Shown in pieces: positions 16,290 to 24,716 of a DNA stretch of 64,000 bases (the stretch's first letter is position 1; each line of letters begins with the position of its first letter). The DNA is from UKL13-2 sp031414695 (lineage in GTDB: Bacteria; Pseudomonadota; Gammaproteobacteria; Burkholderiales; Usitatibacteraceae), in contig JANNWG010000018.1 of NCBI GenBank assembly GCA_031414695.1, positions 1 through 64,000 of the forward strand, written 5' to 3'. A program made the translations under genes and the position numbers. Below the pieces are notes generated by a model. The model saw only the letters and a list, made by a program, of their open reading frames with translations, was not told where the DNA came from and ran no database searches.

Positions 16290-17405
16290 TCATCCGCGCG
16301 CCTCAAGCTGCGCCCGCACCGCTAACACTAGCGGTTCCAACACCGATTCCGGAAACGGCGACACGCTGCTGACATTGATCTCGCAAAGCACGTAGGTATC
16401 GGTGCCATCGGCGTTTTTGTCCCCTAATAAAAAATCGCAATCCCACAGCACGGGAAGCTCGGTGCGTGACAACGCAAAGTGCGCCATCAGCTGCGGCACC
16501 CAAACAGATTCAAGTTGATGTTTCAAGGCTTGAAACACGGGGTTGTCCGGCGTCGAATAGAGACGCGGCGTTGTCGCGGGGAATGCATCACGCGGCGCGC
16601 CGCTGGGTGCGGGACACAACGCGTTTACCGCTTGATGCCCAAAGCCCGCGACGCGATCATGCACAAGGTAGCAGCGTGTCATACCCTCTGGCAATCTCAC
16701 TTGGTAGGGCTGATCGACCATGCGGCCTTCGCCCTCGTAGGCAAAATACTGGGCGCAACATTCTACGAAGGCGTCGATGGTGAGCACTTGTTCGCGGCTG
16801 CCGCGCGGCGCTTCTCGTACCCGCAACATCATCGCTGCGCCTGGCAACGCCGCGATAGGCTCCACTTTCCAAATGCCCAAACCGCTATGTCCGCGATATT
16901 GTTTCAAAACGCGTATCTCACCAGCTGCCCAATGCCGCTTCAGTGCGGCGGCAAGATCAGCTAGTGTGTGATGCACCAACGTCTCTGGCGCGCTCCAAGA
17001 TATCGCCTGCGTATCCACCAGCACCTGCTTGGTGCCGAGTTTGAGGATGGTGTCGGGATGCGTACTCACATAGAGGCCCGCGGTTGCGACATCGCGCAAC
17101 AGTTGATCGAGATGCGTTCGGTCGCAGCCTTGTTCAATCGGATTCACCCATACCAGTGCAGCCTGCACGGCGGCAAGCTGTGCGCGAACGTCATCGCGAA
17201 CATCATCGTTATATACCACCGGCACCCCAATAAGGCCCACGCGGGCAAGTGCGGGAAAAATTGAGGGGACTTTGCTGGTCCCGGCTGACGCATCGCGGCG
17301 ACACTCTGCATCGCCGTGATAAATGACGGCAACGGCGGCGGCCAGATTGGATGAAGGATGGGAAGCTGTGGGGGAAATAGTAGAGAGCGGGCGAACGGTG
17401 TCCAT
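16290..17405 (-). CDS. ATP-grasp-like protein, Cj0069 type
   Basis: A 371-residue protein with ATP-grasp-like features: a basic glycine-rich stretch VLKQYRGHSGLGIWKVE in the middle and an acidic/Asn metal site CEINVSSVSPFPES near the C-terminus. WDCDFLLGDK also fits the nucleotide-binding half. It resembles proteins annotated as the Cj0069 family, of unknown substrate. Start: the ATG at 17403-17405 has AAAGG about seven bases upstream, better than the ATG two codons earlier (17411); the frame is open to 17561, but that extension reads into the repeat-bearing intergenic region. Confidence 0.65.
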   Translation of the reverse strand: MDTVRPLSTISPTASHPSSNLAAAVAVIYHGDAECRRDASAGTSKVPSIFPALARVGLIGVPVVYNDDVRDDVRAQLAAVQAALVWVNPIEQGCDRTHLDQLLRDVATAGLYVSTHPDTILKLGTKQVLVDTQAISWSAPETLVHHTLADLAAALKRHWAAGEIRVLKQYRGHSGLGIWKVEPIAALPGAAMMLRVREAPRGSREQVLTIDAFVECCAQYFAYEGEGRMVDQPYQVRLPEGMTRCYLVHDRVAGFGHQAVNALCPAPSGAPRDAFPATTPRLYSTPDNPVFQALKHQLESVWVPQLMAHFALSRTELPVLWDCDFLLGDKNADGTDTYVLCEINVSSVSPFPESVLEPLVLAVRAQLEARG

Positions 17406-17540
17406 GCGCATACCTTTAGTCAGACGCACAGCATTTGGGCGAAGGGGACACCGCCGATGATCCGGGAGCCTGTGCGTTTCCCGAGGTGATATCGTACCGT
17501 GCGTCGTGAGGATGTGCAATGCAGAATAGCGGTAATGAGC

Positions 17541-17653
17541 CAATACTGTTCGTTTTATCACCGTTCACCCTGAGGTATCGAAGGGCTTGTACAAGTAAAG
17601 CCCTTCGATACCTCAGGGCGAACGGCGTTTTTCAGACTATCCGAACAGTATTG
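17541..17653. mobile_element. MITE-like element with perfect terminal inverted repeats and target duplication
   Basis: The 113-bp element has perfect 12-bp terminal inverted repeats, CAATACTGTTCG (17541-17552) and CGAACAGTATTG (17642-17653). Its inside is a long hairpin with arms CCCTGAGGTATCGAAGGGC and its complement. It is flanked by a 10-bp direct repeat GGTAATGAGC (17531-17540 and 17654-17663), the expected scar of transposition. It encodes nothing and would need a transposase in trans. Confidence 0.75.
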
Positions 17654-17737
17654 GGTAATGAGCGTAATGATCGGGGAAAGACCACGATTACTTTCCGACC
17701 CAAAAGGCCAGTTGCCTCCTATCCGCGCAAACCCAAC

Positions 17738-19096
17738 CTAGTGAATCGCTTTCGCCACTGCCTCTATTGCTGGGTCTCGCGCTGCGCGATATGCTTCAAT
17801 GGTCCACGGTGCAGCGATGTCAGGGTCAAGCGATGTGACAGCGATAGGCCGCGAGACTACGGCGCGGTGGCAGTCGTCGAACTTCGCACATCCATTGCGG
17901 TAGTCGTGGCGTTCCGTAGCATACGCATAATTTTCTTTTGAATGCTTGAGCGTTGTGCTTTTGCCCTCGGCAAAAAATTCCAATCGATCACCAACGGCTT
18001 CGCCCACTATCGTGACGCGCTCCGGCGCGGCCTGCTTAAGATAACCTAGTGTCGAAATCGCCGCCGAAAATGTCCACGGACTGGTCAATACGAAGATGCG
18101 TCCCTTCACGAGCTTAGGCAAGCTTTCCGCAAAATCGCGCGTCTGGGTCAGGTCGCCGCCGCCGTTCAAGCGAAGGTCTAGCACGAGATGCAATGGCTTC
18201 GTTTCTTCGATGAGCTTTTCGACCGCGCGGAAGTAACTCCGCAGCTTCATATCTGCGCTACTGCTTGACTGCCGCATGTCGATTACCACTGCATTAAGTG
18301 CGGCGTCGTGCCGCATGCGCAATCGGTTAACCGGCTCTTGCAACGCCCACGGTGCGCGCTCAGGCGCGATGAGTGTTTTCCATGCGCGATCTTCAAGCTG
18401 TGCTAATTCAGCAAACATCCAGCGCGACGCATTACCACCGACGCGATCTGCCCCCGCAGGTGAGGCAGTAAATGTACGCTCGACTTTTTTGCCATCAATA
18501 GTGATGAATGCATAGACGGGAGGCGCCACGGCGTTCTTGACATTGGGCGCTTTGCCCACGCCCACACCCAGCGCGCGCAGTTGAGGTGGACTTTCCAAGA
18601 AAAAAGCGGCCGTGCGATCACGCCACGCAGGCGTGCCGCCATCGAGTGCGCGATAGAGTGGTCGCAGTGCTGAGATCGGCATGCCATCGATTGCGACAAG
18701 GCGCGCGCCAAGCAAATCAGCGTTCTCCGCTTTGACGCGCAAGACATAAAAATCCTCACCAAATGGCGCGAGGCGCATATCAACGCGCTCAAAGCGACGC
18801 GAGCGCACCGAGAGCGACCCACCGCTGTGGCCGTTATCGGTAAGCGCTGCTACACGCGAAAGCGAGAGCTCAAACTCAGTCTGCCCAATCGAGGATAGTG
18901 TCTTCTCGATATCAACAAGTTGCTGCTCCGCTTCGCGCCGGGCAGCGGGTGTGTAGGAGCGATCTTTGTCGAAAAAATCGCGCCGAAACTGTGTGAGATC
19001 TTCTTTTCTTTTTTCCGCATCCGTGGGCGCTTGTGCAGACACCGCATGCGCGACCAAGCATAGGAGTGCGACCGCATAACGTTGAACATTTTTCAT
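17738..19096 (-). CDS. Secreted peptidase S41 (C-terminal processing protease)-like protein
   Basis: A 452-residue exported protein with a Sec signal (YAVALLCLVAHAVSAQA). The central and C-terminal parts resemble the tail-specific protease (S41) domain: HLVLDLRLNGGGDLTQT, then RIFVLTSPWTFSAAISTL, where the Ser of TFSAA is in the place of the S41 nucleophile, and TIVGEAVGDRLEFFAEG. A PDZ-like segment may be present (ADLLGARLVAIDGMPI). The usual S41 lysine was not located with certainty, so activity is not assured. It is monocistronic. Confidence 0.72.
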   Translation of the reverse strand: MKNVQRYAVALLCLVAHAVSAQAPTDAEKRKEDLTQFRRDFFDKDRSYTPAARREAEQQLVDIEKTLSSIGQTEFELSLSRVAALTDNGHSGGSLSVRSRRFERVDMRLAPFGEDFYVLRVKAENADLLGARLVAIDGMPISALRPLYRALDGGTPAWRDRTAAFFLESPPQLRALGVGVGKAPNVKNAVAPPVYAFITIDGKKVERTFTASPAGADRVGGNASRWMFAELAQLEDRAWKTLIAPERAPWALQEPVNRLRMRHDAALNAVVIDMRQSSSSADMKLRSYFRAVEKLIEETKPLHLVLDLRLNGGGDLTQTRDFAESLPKLVKGRIFVLTSPWTFSAAISTLGYLKQAAPERVTIVGEAVGDRLEFFAEGKSTTLKHSKENYAYATERHDYRNGCAKFDDCHRAVVSRPIAVTSLDPDIAAPWTIEAYRAARDPAIEAVAKAIH

Positions 19097-19287
19097 ATTG
19101 ATCCCTAATCAGCAAGTGAACGAAGGCGGCATAGCGTTGATGCCGTTTCTGTTTGACGCGGCGGCGAGGGAATTTAGATTCAGCGGGATTTGATCGCGCG
19201 CATGCGGGGGAAATAATGCCCTCTTAAAGCAACGTCAAGTCATTCGCTGAACTATTGATTCAGCAATTAAATATGACAAATAATTTG
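19097..19287. other. Part of the 19097-19669 gene-free interval
   Basis: This 573-base interval separates two divergent genes. It holds an inverted-repeat element (19288-19401) and a family A hairpin (19497-19585). The remainder, including 19097-19287, shows no convincing gene, tRNA or terminator. Promoters for both flanking genes presumably lie at its ends but could not be assigned. Confidence 0.5.
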
Positions 19288-19401
19288 TGTCGTCCCGAGC
19301 GCAGCCGAGGGATATGCTTTTCGCATTTTCGTTGTGCATCTAGAATGCATATCCCTCGGCTTGACCGTAGGGAATCCCTTTTCGGGACGCTCGGGATGAC
19401 A
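19288..19401. repeat. Long inverted-repeat element (CCCGAGCG type)
   Basis: Ends TGTCGTCCCGAGCG and CGCTCGGGATGACA are inverted repeats with one mismatch. Inside, GAGGGATATGC pairs with GCATATCCCTC. Short hairpin elements with CCCGAGCGCAGCCGAGGGA-like ends are common in environmental proteobacterial genomes and encode nothing. Confidence 0.65.
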
Positions 19402-19496
19402 AATTTATATAGATGGACGCAATTTATGAAGATAAAAAACCATTGTTCACGTACATTATTCAATTACTTTTTTAACCATATTTAATTGCCGAATCT

Positions 19497-19585
19497 AGAG
19501 AAGCGCCCCTTTCACATACCATAGCATCCACGGGCACTTTCAGACATTTGTGCTTGAAAACTCCCGTCTAATTTGGCGCTTCTCT
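19497..19585. repeat. Dispersed hairpin repeat, family A, copy 4
   Basis: The outer arms are a perfect 11-bp inverted repeat, AGAGAAGCGCC (19497-19507) and GGCGCTTCTCT (19575-19585), followed by TTTTCG. Inside is the family core TAGCATCCACGG..ACTTTCAG..GCTTGAAAACTCCCGTC. The outer arm sequence differs from every other copy but remains self-complementary. Confidence 0.7.
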
Positions 19586-19669
19586 TTTCGTCATTCTGAC
19601 GTGTGAATACCCCTTTTAGTACCGACTTAGCATTTCACAATCTCCCGCCATCCGATTTGGAGTCACTTT

Positions 19670-20659
19670 ATGAACCGTAGACAATCTCTCGCCGCCCTTC
19701 CTGTCATCGGCACGATGATCCTGCAGCCTCGCGTCGGATGCGCGCAGCTAGCGGGCAAAACCACTGAGCCGCTAGTTGTACAAAAAGCACAATCTGCATC
19801 TCACATAAGCCGCGCCATTCCATCAAGCGGAGAACGGGTACCAGCAATCGGCCTCGGCACTTGGCAGACATTTGATGTCGGTGCGAGTGCTACTGAAAGA
19901 GCGCAGCTTACAGAGGTGTTGCGTGAGTTCGTCGCGCTCGGCGGGCGTGTGATTGATTCGTCGCCGATGTATGGCCGCTCAGAGGATGTGGCGGGTGAGC
20001 TGATGCGCGCCATTGGCGTCCCAGACAATATGTTTGTTGCGACCAAAGTCTGGACGCGTGGCGAGGCGGCGGGCACTGCACAAATGCGCGCCTCAATCGA
20101 AAAGCTCGCCACGACCACCACCGCAAAAGGGAAAGCGCTCGACCTCATGCAAGTGCATAACTTGGTTGATGTTGAAACACACTTAGCCACGCTTGCCGTG
20201 TGGAAGCGCGAGCGCCACATCCGTTATGTGGGTATTACGCACTACACCGAGAGCGCATACGGCGATGTGGCGGCGCTGATTAAGAAACAGAAATCTGGCA
20301 CGATTGATTTTTTGCAGATCAACTATTCAGTGGCTGAGCAGAGTGCTGCGAAGCGCCTACTACCGCTCGCGTCTGAGCGTGGCATTGCGGTGATAGTCAA
20401 CCGACCGTTTGCTGGGGGTGAAGTATTACGACGCTTGCGCGACGTGCCACTGCCTAGCGTCGCCAAGGATATCGGCGCCGTGTCGTGGGCGCAGCTGCTA
20501 TTGAAATACGTATTTAGTCACCCTGCGGTGACGTGCGCGATACCGGCTACATCCAAGGTGGCCCACTTGCGCGACAACATGGCCGCGATGGCTATCGCGG
20601 GTGGGGAATTGCCCAACGAAAAGCAGCGCGCGCAGATCGCGGCAGCGGTCTTGGCCTAG
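19670..20659 (+). CDS. Exported aldo/keto reductase
   Basis: A 329-residue protein. The N-terminus has a twin-arginine-like signal (NRRQSLAALPVIGTM), as in periplasmic AKRs. The AKR barrel shows IDSSPMYGRSEDVAGELM (catalytic Asp and Tyr), FVATKVWT (catalytic Lys), and MQVHNLVD (the position of the catalytic His). It would reduce small aldehydes or ketones with a nicotinamide cofactor; the substrate is unknown. GGAG lies a suitable distance before the ATG. Function of a Tat-exported AKR with cytosolic-type cofactor is unusual but recurrent in proteobacteria. Confidence 0.85.
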   Translation: MNRRQSLAALPVIGTMILQPRVGCAQLAGKTTEPLVVQKAQSASHISRAIPSSGERVPAIGLGTWQTFDVGASATERAQLTEVLREFVALGGRVIDSSPMYGRSEDVAGELMRAIGVPDNMFVATKVWTRGEAAGTAQMRASIEKLATTTTAKGKALDLMQVHNLVDVETHLATLAVWKRERHIRYVGITHYTESAYGDVAALIKKQKSGTIDFLQINYSVAEQSAAKRLLPLASERGIAVIVNRPFAGGEVLRRLRDVPLPSVAKDIGAVSWAQLLLKYVFSHPAVTCAIPATSKVAHLRDNMAAMAIAGGELPNEKQRAQIAAAVLA

Positions 20660-20758
20660 CAATGCTGTCGCACAAACCGCAACGTAAAAGTCTAGAATAA
20701 CTGCGCTGTTTCAGCCTTTTATGCTTCAACTGCGCCCTTAATTAACGACTTTATCTAT

Positions 20759-21187
20759 ATGCCAAATCAACCATTTCGATCACGATTTCATCTCGCTTTT
20801 CACGTTACCGATCTCAATGTGGCGCGCGATTTTTACGGACAAGTATTAGGTTGTGCGGAAGGCCGCTCGACTGAGACGTGGGTGGATTTTGATTTTTTTG
20901 GACACCAAATTTCGTTGCATTTGGGTGCGCCATTTGCCTCAACACTCACTGGGCAAGTTGACAACATCCTCGTACCCATGCCGCACTTTGGTGTGATCTT
21001 GCCGATGCACGATTGGCACGCACTTGCGACGCGGCTTGAAGGGCAAGTTGTTGAGTTTGTATTAAAGCCCAGCATTCGTTTCAGTGGGCAGCCCGGTGAG
21101 CAAGGCACGATGTTTTTCAAAGACCCGAGCGGCAACCCAATTGAGATTAAAGGGTTTGCAAATGAGGCCGCTATTTTTGCCACCTAG
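20759..21187 (+). CDS. VOC (glyoxalase/dioxygenase superfamily) protein
   Basis: A 142-residue protein with two paired betaalphabeta modules: FHLAFHVTDLNVARDFYGQV with a metal-type His, ending in FKDPSGNPIEIKGF with the second-module Glu. The family includes glyoxalase I, fosfomycin-resistance enzymes and extradiol dioxygenases. Metal ligands are plausible (His near residue 12 and in HQISLHLG, Glu near the end) but the substrate cannot be inferred. A weak ribosome-binding site precedes it. Confidence 0.82.
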   Translation: MPNQPFRSRFHLAFHVTDLNVARDFYGQVLGCAEGRSTETWVDFDFFGHQISLHLGAPFASTLTGQVDNILVPMPHFGVILPMHDWHALATRLEGQVVEFVLKPSIRFSGQPGEQGTMFFKDPSGNPIEIKGFANEAAIFAT

Positions 21188-21455
21188 CGAATAATCGCAT
21201 TGCGCGTATTTTCGCAATGAGCCAACAGCAATAGTTTTTATCTATGCAGGTTATGCGCACGCGGCAAAAGTGGCACGCCTCATGGCAAAGACTGGCATTG
21301 ACCCACTGACCATTGAGCAGACCGGCCAATATGCTAGAGCTGATCGTGCGCGGTTCGCTACATCTTGTGCCAGCGAGTGCGTTTGAGCCGTCTTTACTTG
21401 ACGTATTGCACCGCCGCCGCAGCGTGGCATGATATTTTTTATAAGCCTCAAAGTC

Positions 21456-21526
21456 TTAAACTCTAATATCCAAGGCTTGTTACAAACATTTACCCTCTAA
21501 AATGCCCGCCAATAAGAGAGTTTTAT
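21456..21526. repeat. Dispersed hairpin repeat, family A, copy 5
   Basis: AAACTCTAATATCC at the left and CCAATAAGAGAGTTTTA at the right form the outer arms (AAACTCT and AGAGTTT perfectly complementary), with AAATGCCCGCC as the conserved core. The right arm runs into a T-rich tract, giving a terminator-like shape. Confidence 0.6.
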
Positions 21527-21609
21527 TTTATTAAAGCGTGGAGTTGGCATCTGATTGCTCAAAGCAGTGCAGCATCCTCATATCTCCAAGTGCAACAATC
21601 CCAAACACA

Positions 21610-21631
21610 AACCCCAGCCAAAGCTGGGGTT
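21610..21631 (-). terminator. Candidate terminator of the Old Yellow Enzyme gene
   Basis: AACCCCAGC and GCTGGGGTT form a perfect 9-bp stem with a four-base loop about 30 bases after the stop codon on the minus strand. It is followed on that strand by TGTGTTTG, only a weak T tract. Hairpins of this sequence are also widespread as intergenic repeats. Confidence 0.5.
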
Positions 21632-21658
21632 CATGATTCCTACATCACAACATCAAGC

Positions 21659-22747
21659 TCATCCACCCAACACTGCATAGTCCGTATACCCCTTCGCCCC
21701 CGGCGTATAAAAGGTGGACATGTCCGGCGCGTTGAGTTCTGCACCCTTTTCCATACGTGCAACCAAATCCGGGTTGGCTATAAATGCGCGGGCGAAGGCG
21801 ACCATGTCGGCTTCATTGGCATCGAGTGCGGCTTGTGCGGAGGTCGCATCAAATCCACCGGCGATGATGAATGGCCCGTTGAAGGCGTGGCGTAGCGCCA
21901 GCTTGAATGCGGTGGGTACGGGTGGTGCGCCCATCGCCGAGTGGTCGAGTACGTGCAGGTAGACGAGTTTGAGTGCGGATAATTCGTTGACCAAGGCAAG
22001 ATACTGCGCTTCTTGCTCTGGGTAGTTGCCAGTGGCGTTGAAGACACCGTATGGCGAGAGTCGGATGCCTACGCGCTCCGCGCCGATGGCGGCAATGCTG
22101 GCGCGTGCGACTTCTAAGGCAAAGCGATTGCGATTCTCATTTGAGCCACCGTAGTTATCGGTGCGGGTATTGACGTTGGCATTCAAAAATTGCTCAACCA
22201 AATAGCCATTTGCCGCATGTATTTCTACGCCGTCGAATCCCGCTTCAACGGCGAGCTTTGCGGCGTGGGCAAATTCATTTACTGCATGCGCAATATCAGC
22301 CTCAGTCATCGCGCGCGGTTTTGTGTGTGGCTGCATACCGTGGGTGTCGGTGTACATTTCGCCAGGGCAGATGGCGTCGGTGGGGCTGAGCACTTCGGCG
22401 CCCGCTGGCAGATTAGCGGCGGCACTGACGCGGCCTGTGTGCATGAATTGAATAAATATTTTGCCGCCTTTGTCATGCACAGCATCCGTGGTGAGCTTCC
22501 AGCCTGCGACATGCGCCGCATTAAATAATCCCGGTATGCGCGCATAGCCCAAGCCATTTGCTGAGGGGGTCGTGCCCTCGGTAATGATAAGGCCAGCCGT
22601 GGCGCGTTGGCCGTAGTATTCCGCCATCAATGCGTTTGGCGTATTCGCCTCCGTAGCGCGGCTACGCGTCATGGGCGCCATCACGGTACGATTTGTGAGT
22701 GGTAGATTATTTAGTTTGTAAGGGGCAAAAAGAGAGGTCGTTGACAT
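21659..22747 (-). CDS. Alkene reductase, Old Yellow Enzyme family
   Basis: FMN-dependent TIM-barrel enzyme of 362 residues that reduces activated C=C bonds or nitro compounds with NADPH (NemA/XenA/XenB type). Visible features are LTNRTVMAPMTRSRA at the N-terminus, GLIITEGTTPS, the active-site pair in FDGVEIHAANGYL (His-Ala-Ala-Asn), RTDNYGGS, and GGFDATSAQAAL near the C-terminal phosphate-binding region. The ATG at 22745-22747 gives the normal family N-terminus (MSTTSLFAPYKLNN); the frame upstream of it is not conserved-looking. Transcribed alone. Confidence 0.93.
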   Translation of the reverse strand: MSTTSLFAPYKLNNLPLTNRTVMAPMTRSRATEANTPNALMAEYYGQRATAGLIITEGTTPSANGLGYARIPGLFNAAHVAGWKLTTDAVHDKGGKIFIQFMHTGRVSAAANLPAGAEVLSPTDAICPGEMYTDTHGMQPHTKPRAMTEADIAHAVNEFAHAAKLAVEAGFDGVEIHAANGYLVEQFLNANVNTRTDNYGGSNENRNRFALEVARASIAAIGAERVGIRLSPYGVFNATGNYPEQEAQYLALVNELSALKLVYLHVLDHSAMGAPPVPTAFKLALRHAFNGPFIIAGGFDATSAQAALDANEADMVAFARAFIANPDLVARMEKGAELNAPDMSTFYTPGAKGYTDYAVLGG

Positions 22748-22940
22748 GGCAATCCATTGAAAGATGGGAGAAGGGAAATTGGAAGTCAGGTACTGTGGAT
22801 GTATACGCAATTGACGCTTAACATAAGGTCTGAATTGATAAATGCAATAGTAATTAATCAATATGTACAAATGATGAAGATGTGTAACGACAAGATGTGA
22901 TCTATATAAGCGAAGTGTTTTCTGCATCTATAGCATCGCA

Positions 22941-23010
22941 TAAACGCTATTATCTACCTGCATTTCCAAGCATTTTTGGCTTGAAATAGCCGCCAATATT
23001 AGTGTTTTAT
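22941..23010. repeat. Dispersed hairpin repeat, family A, copy 6
   Basis: AAACGCTATTAT and AATATTAGTGTTT are near-complementary outer arms. Inside, ATTTCCAAGC pairs with GGCTTGAAAT around a T-rich loop, then AGCCGCC. It occupies the middle of the 332-base interval between the Old Yellow Enzyme gene and rlmF, which otherwise shows only AT-rich promoter-like sequence near 22810-22900. Confidence 0.6.
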
Positions 23011-23079
23011 AATCTATCAGGTGCTAGCCTGTAGGAAGCCTGCGGGCAAAAAGATCAACATCAATTAAATAAAAACACC

Positions 23080-24060
23080 ATGCAAGCAAAACCAAAACAC
23101 ACCTTTCGCAAAACCGCCACTAAAGCGCCCCCCGAAATTCGCAAACCAACGCTCGAAAAACTCACCCTCCACCCGCGTAATCGCCATCGCGGTCGTTATG
23201 ATTTTGCGCAGCTTATTGAGGCGCTACCCGCGTTAAAAGTTTTTGTCATTGCTAATCCATTTGACGCCAATGAATCAACAATCGACTTCGCCAATCCTGC
23301 TGCAGTGATGGTACTTAATGCGGCGTTATTAAAGGCGTTTTATGGTGTTGAATCGTGGAGCATCCCGCCAGGCTATTTGTGTCCGCCGATTCCTGGTCGC
23401 GCCGATTATGTGCATCATGCAGCGGATTTACTGGCAAGTGATGTAGGCGGCAGCATTCCGCGCGGGTCAATAATTCGTGTCCTCGATATTGGTGTGGGGG
23501 CGAATTGTATTTATCCGTTGATTGGTCATCACGAGTTCGGCTGGCATTTTATCGGTAGCGATACTGATGCCGCCGCACTCAGCGCCGCGCAGCAAATTGT
23601 GGATGCAAATAGTGGTCTAGCCGCAGCCATTGAATTACGGCAGCAAGCCTTATCGCAGAAAATTTTCGAAGGCATACTTGCGCAGGATGAGCGAATTGAT
23701 CTTGTCATTTGCAACCCGCCTTTTCACGCTTCTGCGGTTGAAGCCCAAGCAGGCGCTGTGCGGAAATGGAAAAATTTAGGTAAGACAAATAAGTCGGACG
23801 CAACGCCCAACTTAAATTTTGGTGGTCAAGCAGCGGAGCTCTGGTGCGAAGGTGGTGAGGCTGCGTTTGTGTGCCGCATGGTGGCCGAAAGCGCGGTGCG
23901 TCGCGCGCAGGTAAAGTGGTTCAGCACGCTGGTATCGCGTGAAGAAAACTTACCTGAAATTTATGCGGCCTTAAAAGCCGTAGGCGCACGCCACGTTAAA
24001 ACCATCGACATGGCGCAAGGCAATAAAAAAAGCCGCATCGTCGCGTGGCATTTTCGGTAA
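23080..24060 (+). CDS. rlmF: 23S rRNA (adenine(1618)-N(6))-methyltransferase
   Basis: SAM-dependent methyltransferase that makes m6A1618 in 23S rRNA. The N-terminus is rich in Lys and Pro as usual. Motifs are HPRNRHRGRYDF near the start, YLCPPIPGRADYVHH, the SAM site IRVLDIGVGANCIYPLIG, and the catalytic NPPF motif in CNPPFHASAVEA. Length of 326 residues is normal. The ATG at 23080 has no strong ribosome-binding site. Confidence 0.94.
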   Translation: MQAKPKHTFRKTATKAPPEIRKPTLEKLTLHPRNRHRGRYDFAQLIEALPALKVFVIANPFDANESTIDFANPAAVMVLNAALLKAFYGVESWSIPPGYLCPPIPGRADYVHHAADLLASDVGGSIPRGSIIRVLDIGVGANCIYPLIGHHEFGWHFIGSDTDAAALSAAQQIVDANSGLAAAIELRQQALSQKIFEGILAQDERIDLVICNPPFHASAVEAQAGAVRKWKNLGKTNKSDATPNLNFGGQAAELWCEGGEAAFVCRMVAESAVRRAQVKWFSTLVSREENLPEIYAALKAVGARHVKTIDMAQGNKKSRIVAWHFR

Positions 24061-24117
24061 CGCTAATGGGTTACAAATTGCGGAATTCGCCACACGTGCT
24101 AGCGCCTAACACCGCAA

Positions 24118-24498
24118 TCAAGCTAATCGTTTGAGCGCGCAGATTTTGTTGCCAGCAGGGTCACGCAAGTACGCCAAATATAGTTTTCCAAATGCACCTT
24201 CACGAATACCCGGCGGGTCTTCGCAGGTCGTGCCGCCGTTCGCCACACCTGCGGCGTGCCAAGCATCGCCGACCTCTGGGGTATCGACTGCAAAGCCAAT
24301 CGTGCTGCCATTGGCTACGCTGGCGGGCTCGCCATTGATAGGAATCGAAATGGCGAAAACGCCTGTTTTGGTCATGTAAAAAACGCGACCTTTGTCGTCC
24401 ATACGGCCTTCTGGGACGCCGATTGCGCCCAAAACAGCATCGTAAAATGCTTTTGAAACGTGGAGGTCTTTAGCACCGAGCATGATATGGCTGAACAT
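24118..24498 (-). CDS. VOC family protein (glyoxalase-like)
   Basis: A 126-residue protein starting MFSHIMLGAKDLHVSKAFYD, a typical single-domain VOC. It has paired betaalphabeta modules and the C-terminal YLRDPAGNKICALKR, in which the usual Glu metal ligand is replaced (NKICA), so metal binding may differ. The start at 24496-24498 has a strong GAGGAGA site upstream; a longer frame to 24534 would place that site inside the gene. Lies divergent to hflX with about 220 bases between them that hold no other recognisable feature. Confidence 0.84.
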   Translation of the reverse strand: MFSHIMLGAKDLHVSKAFYDAVLGAIGVPEGRMDDKGRVFYMTKTGVFAISIPINGEPASVANGSTIGFAVDTPEVGDAWHAAGVANGGTTCEDPPGIREGAFGKLYLAYLRDPAGNKICALKRLA

Positions 24499-24716
24499 TT
24501 TTTTCTCCTCTGATTTGTTTATTGATATTGCCAACGAATGTTACCAAGCCAACGCGGCCTGCGGGAAACTAGCGATGTCATACGGCGAAATGCCAAGCGT
24601 TGGATGTATCCATAGCCTGCGCCTCGAATATCAAAGACCGTCAGTTATCGACGGCTTCTGTTCTAATTCATGGTTATGCGCTTTGTTGAGCACAATAATT
24701 ACCTCTAGATAACACT

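Larger units (their letters stand above)
21188..21658. other. Gene-free interval with repeats and a possible coding remnant
   Basis: The interval of 471 bases holds three things. At about 21243-21389 an open stretch reads AGYAHAAKVARLMAKTGIDP then LTIEQTGQYARADRARF without a start, possibly a decayed gene of unknown family. At 21456-21526 there is a family A hairpin. At 21610-21631 there is a terminator-like hairpin for the gene downstream on the opposite strand. Confidence 0.4.

Noticed and set aside
17519..17941. 140-residue plus-strand frame across the MITE
   Set aside because: It reads through the inserted repeat and the 3' end of the S41-like gene on the other strand; no domain is seen.
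19255..19485. Small frames in the CCCGAGCG inverted-repeat element
   Set aside because: Repeat DNA, palindromic and without a start signal.
21243..21389. Open stretch reading like a protein fragment between the VOC and Old Yellow Enzyme genes
   Set aside because: No start codon with a ribosome-binding site and no recognisable family, so it is described only as a possible remnant.
13302..23010. CRISPR array from spaced repeats
   Set aside because: Copies are hundreds to thousands of bases apart and have no regular spacer length or cas genes.
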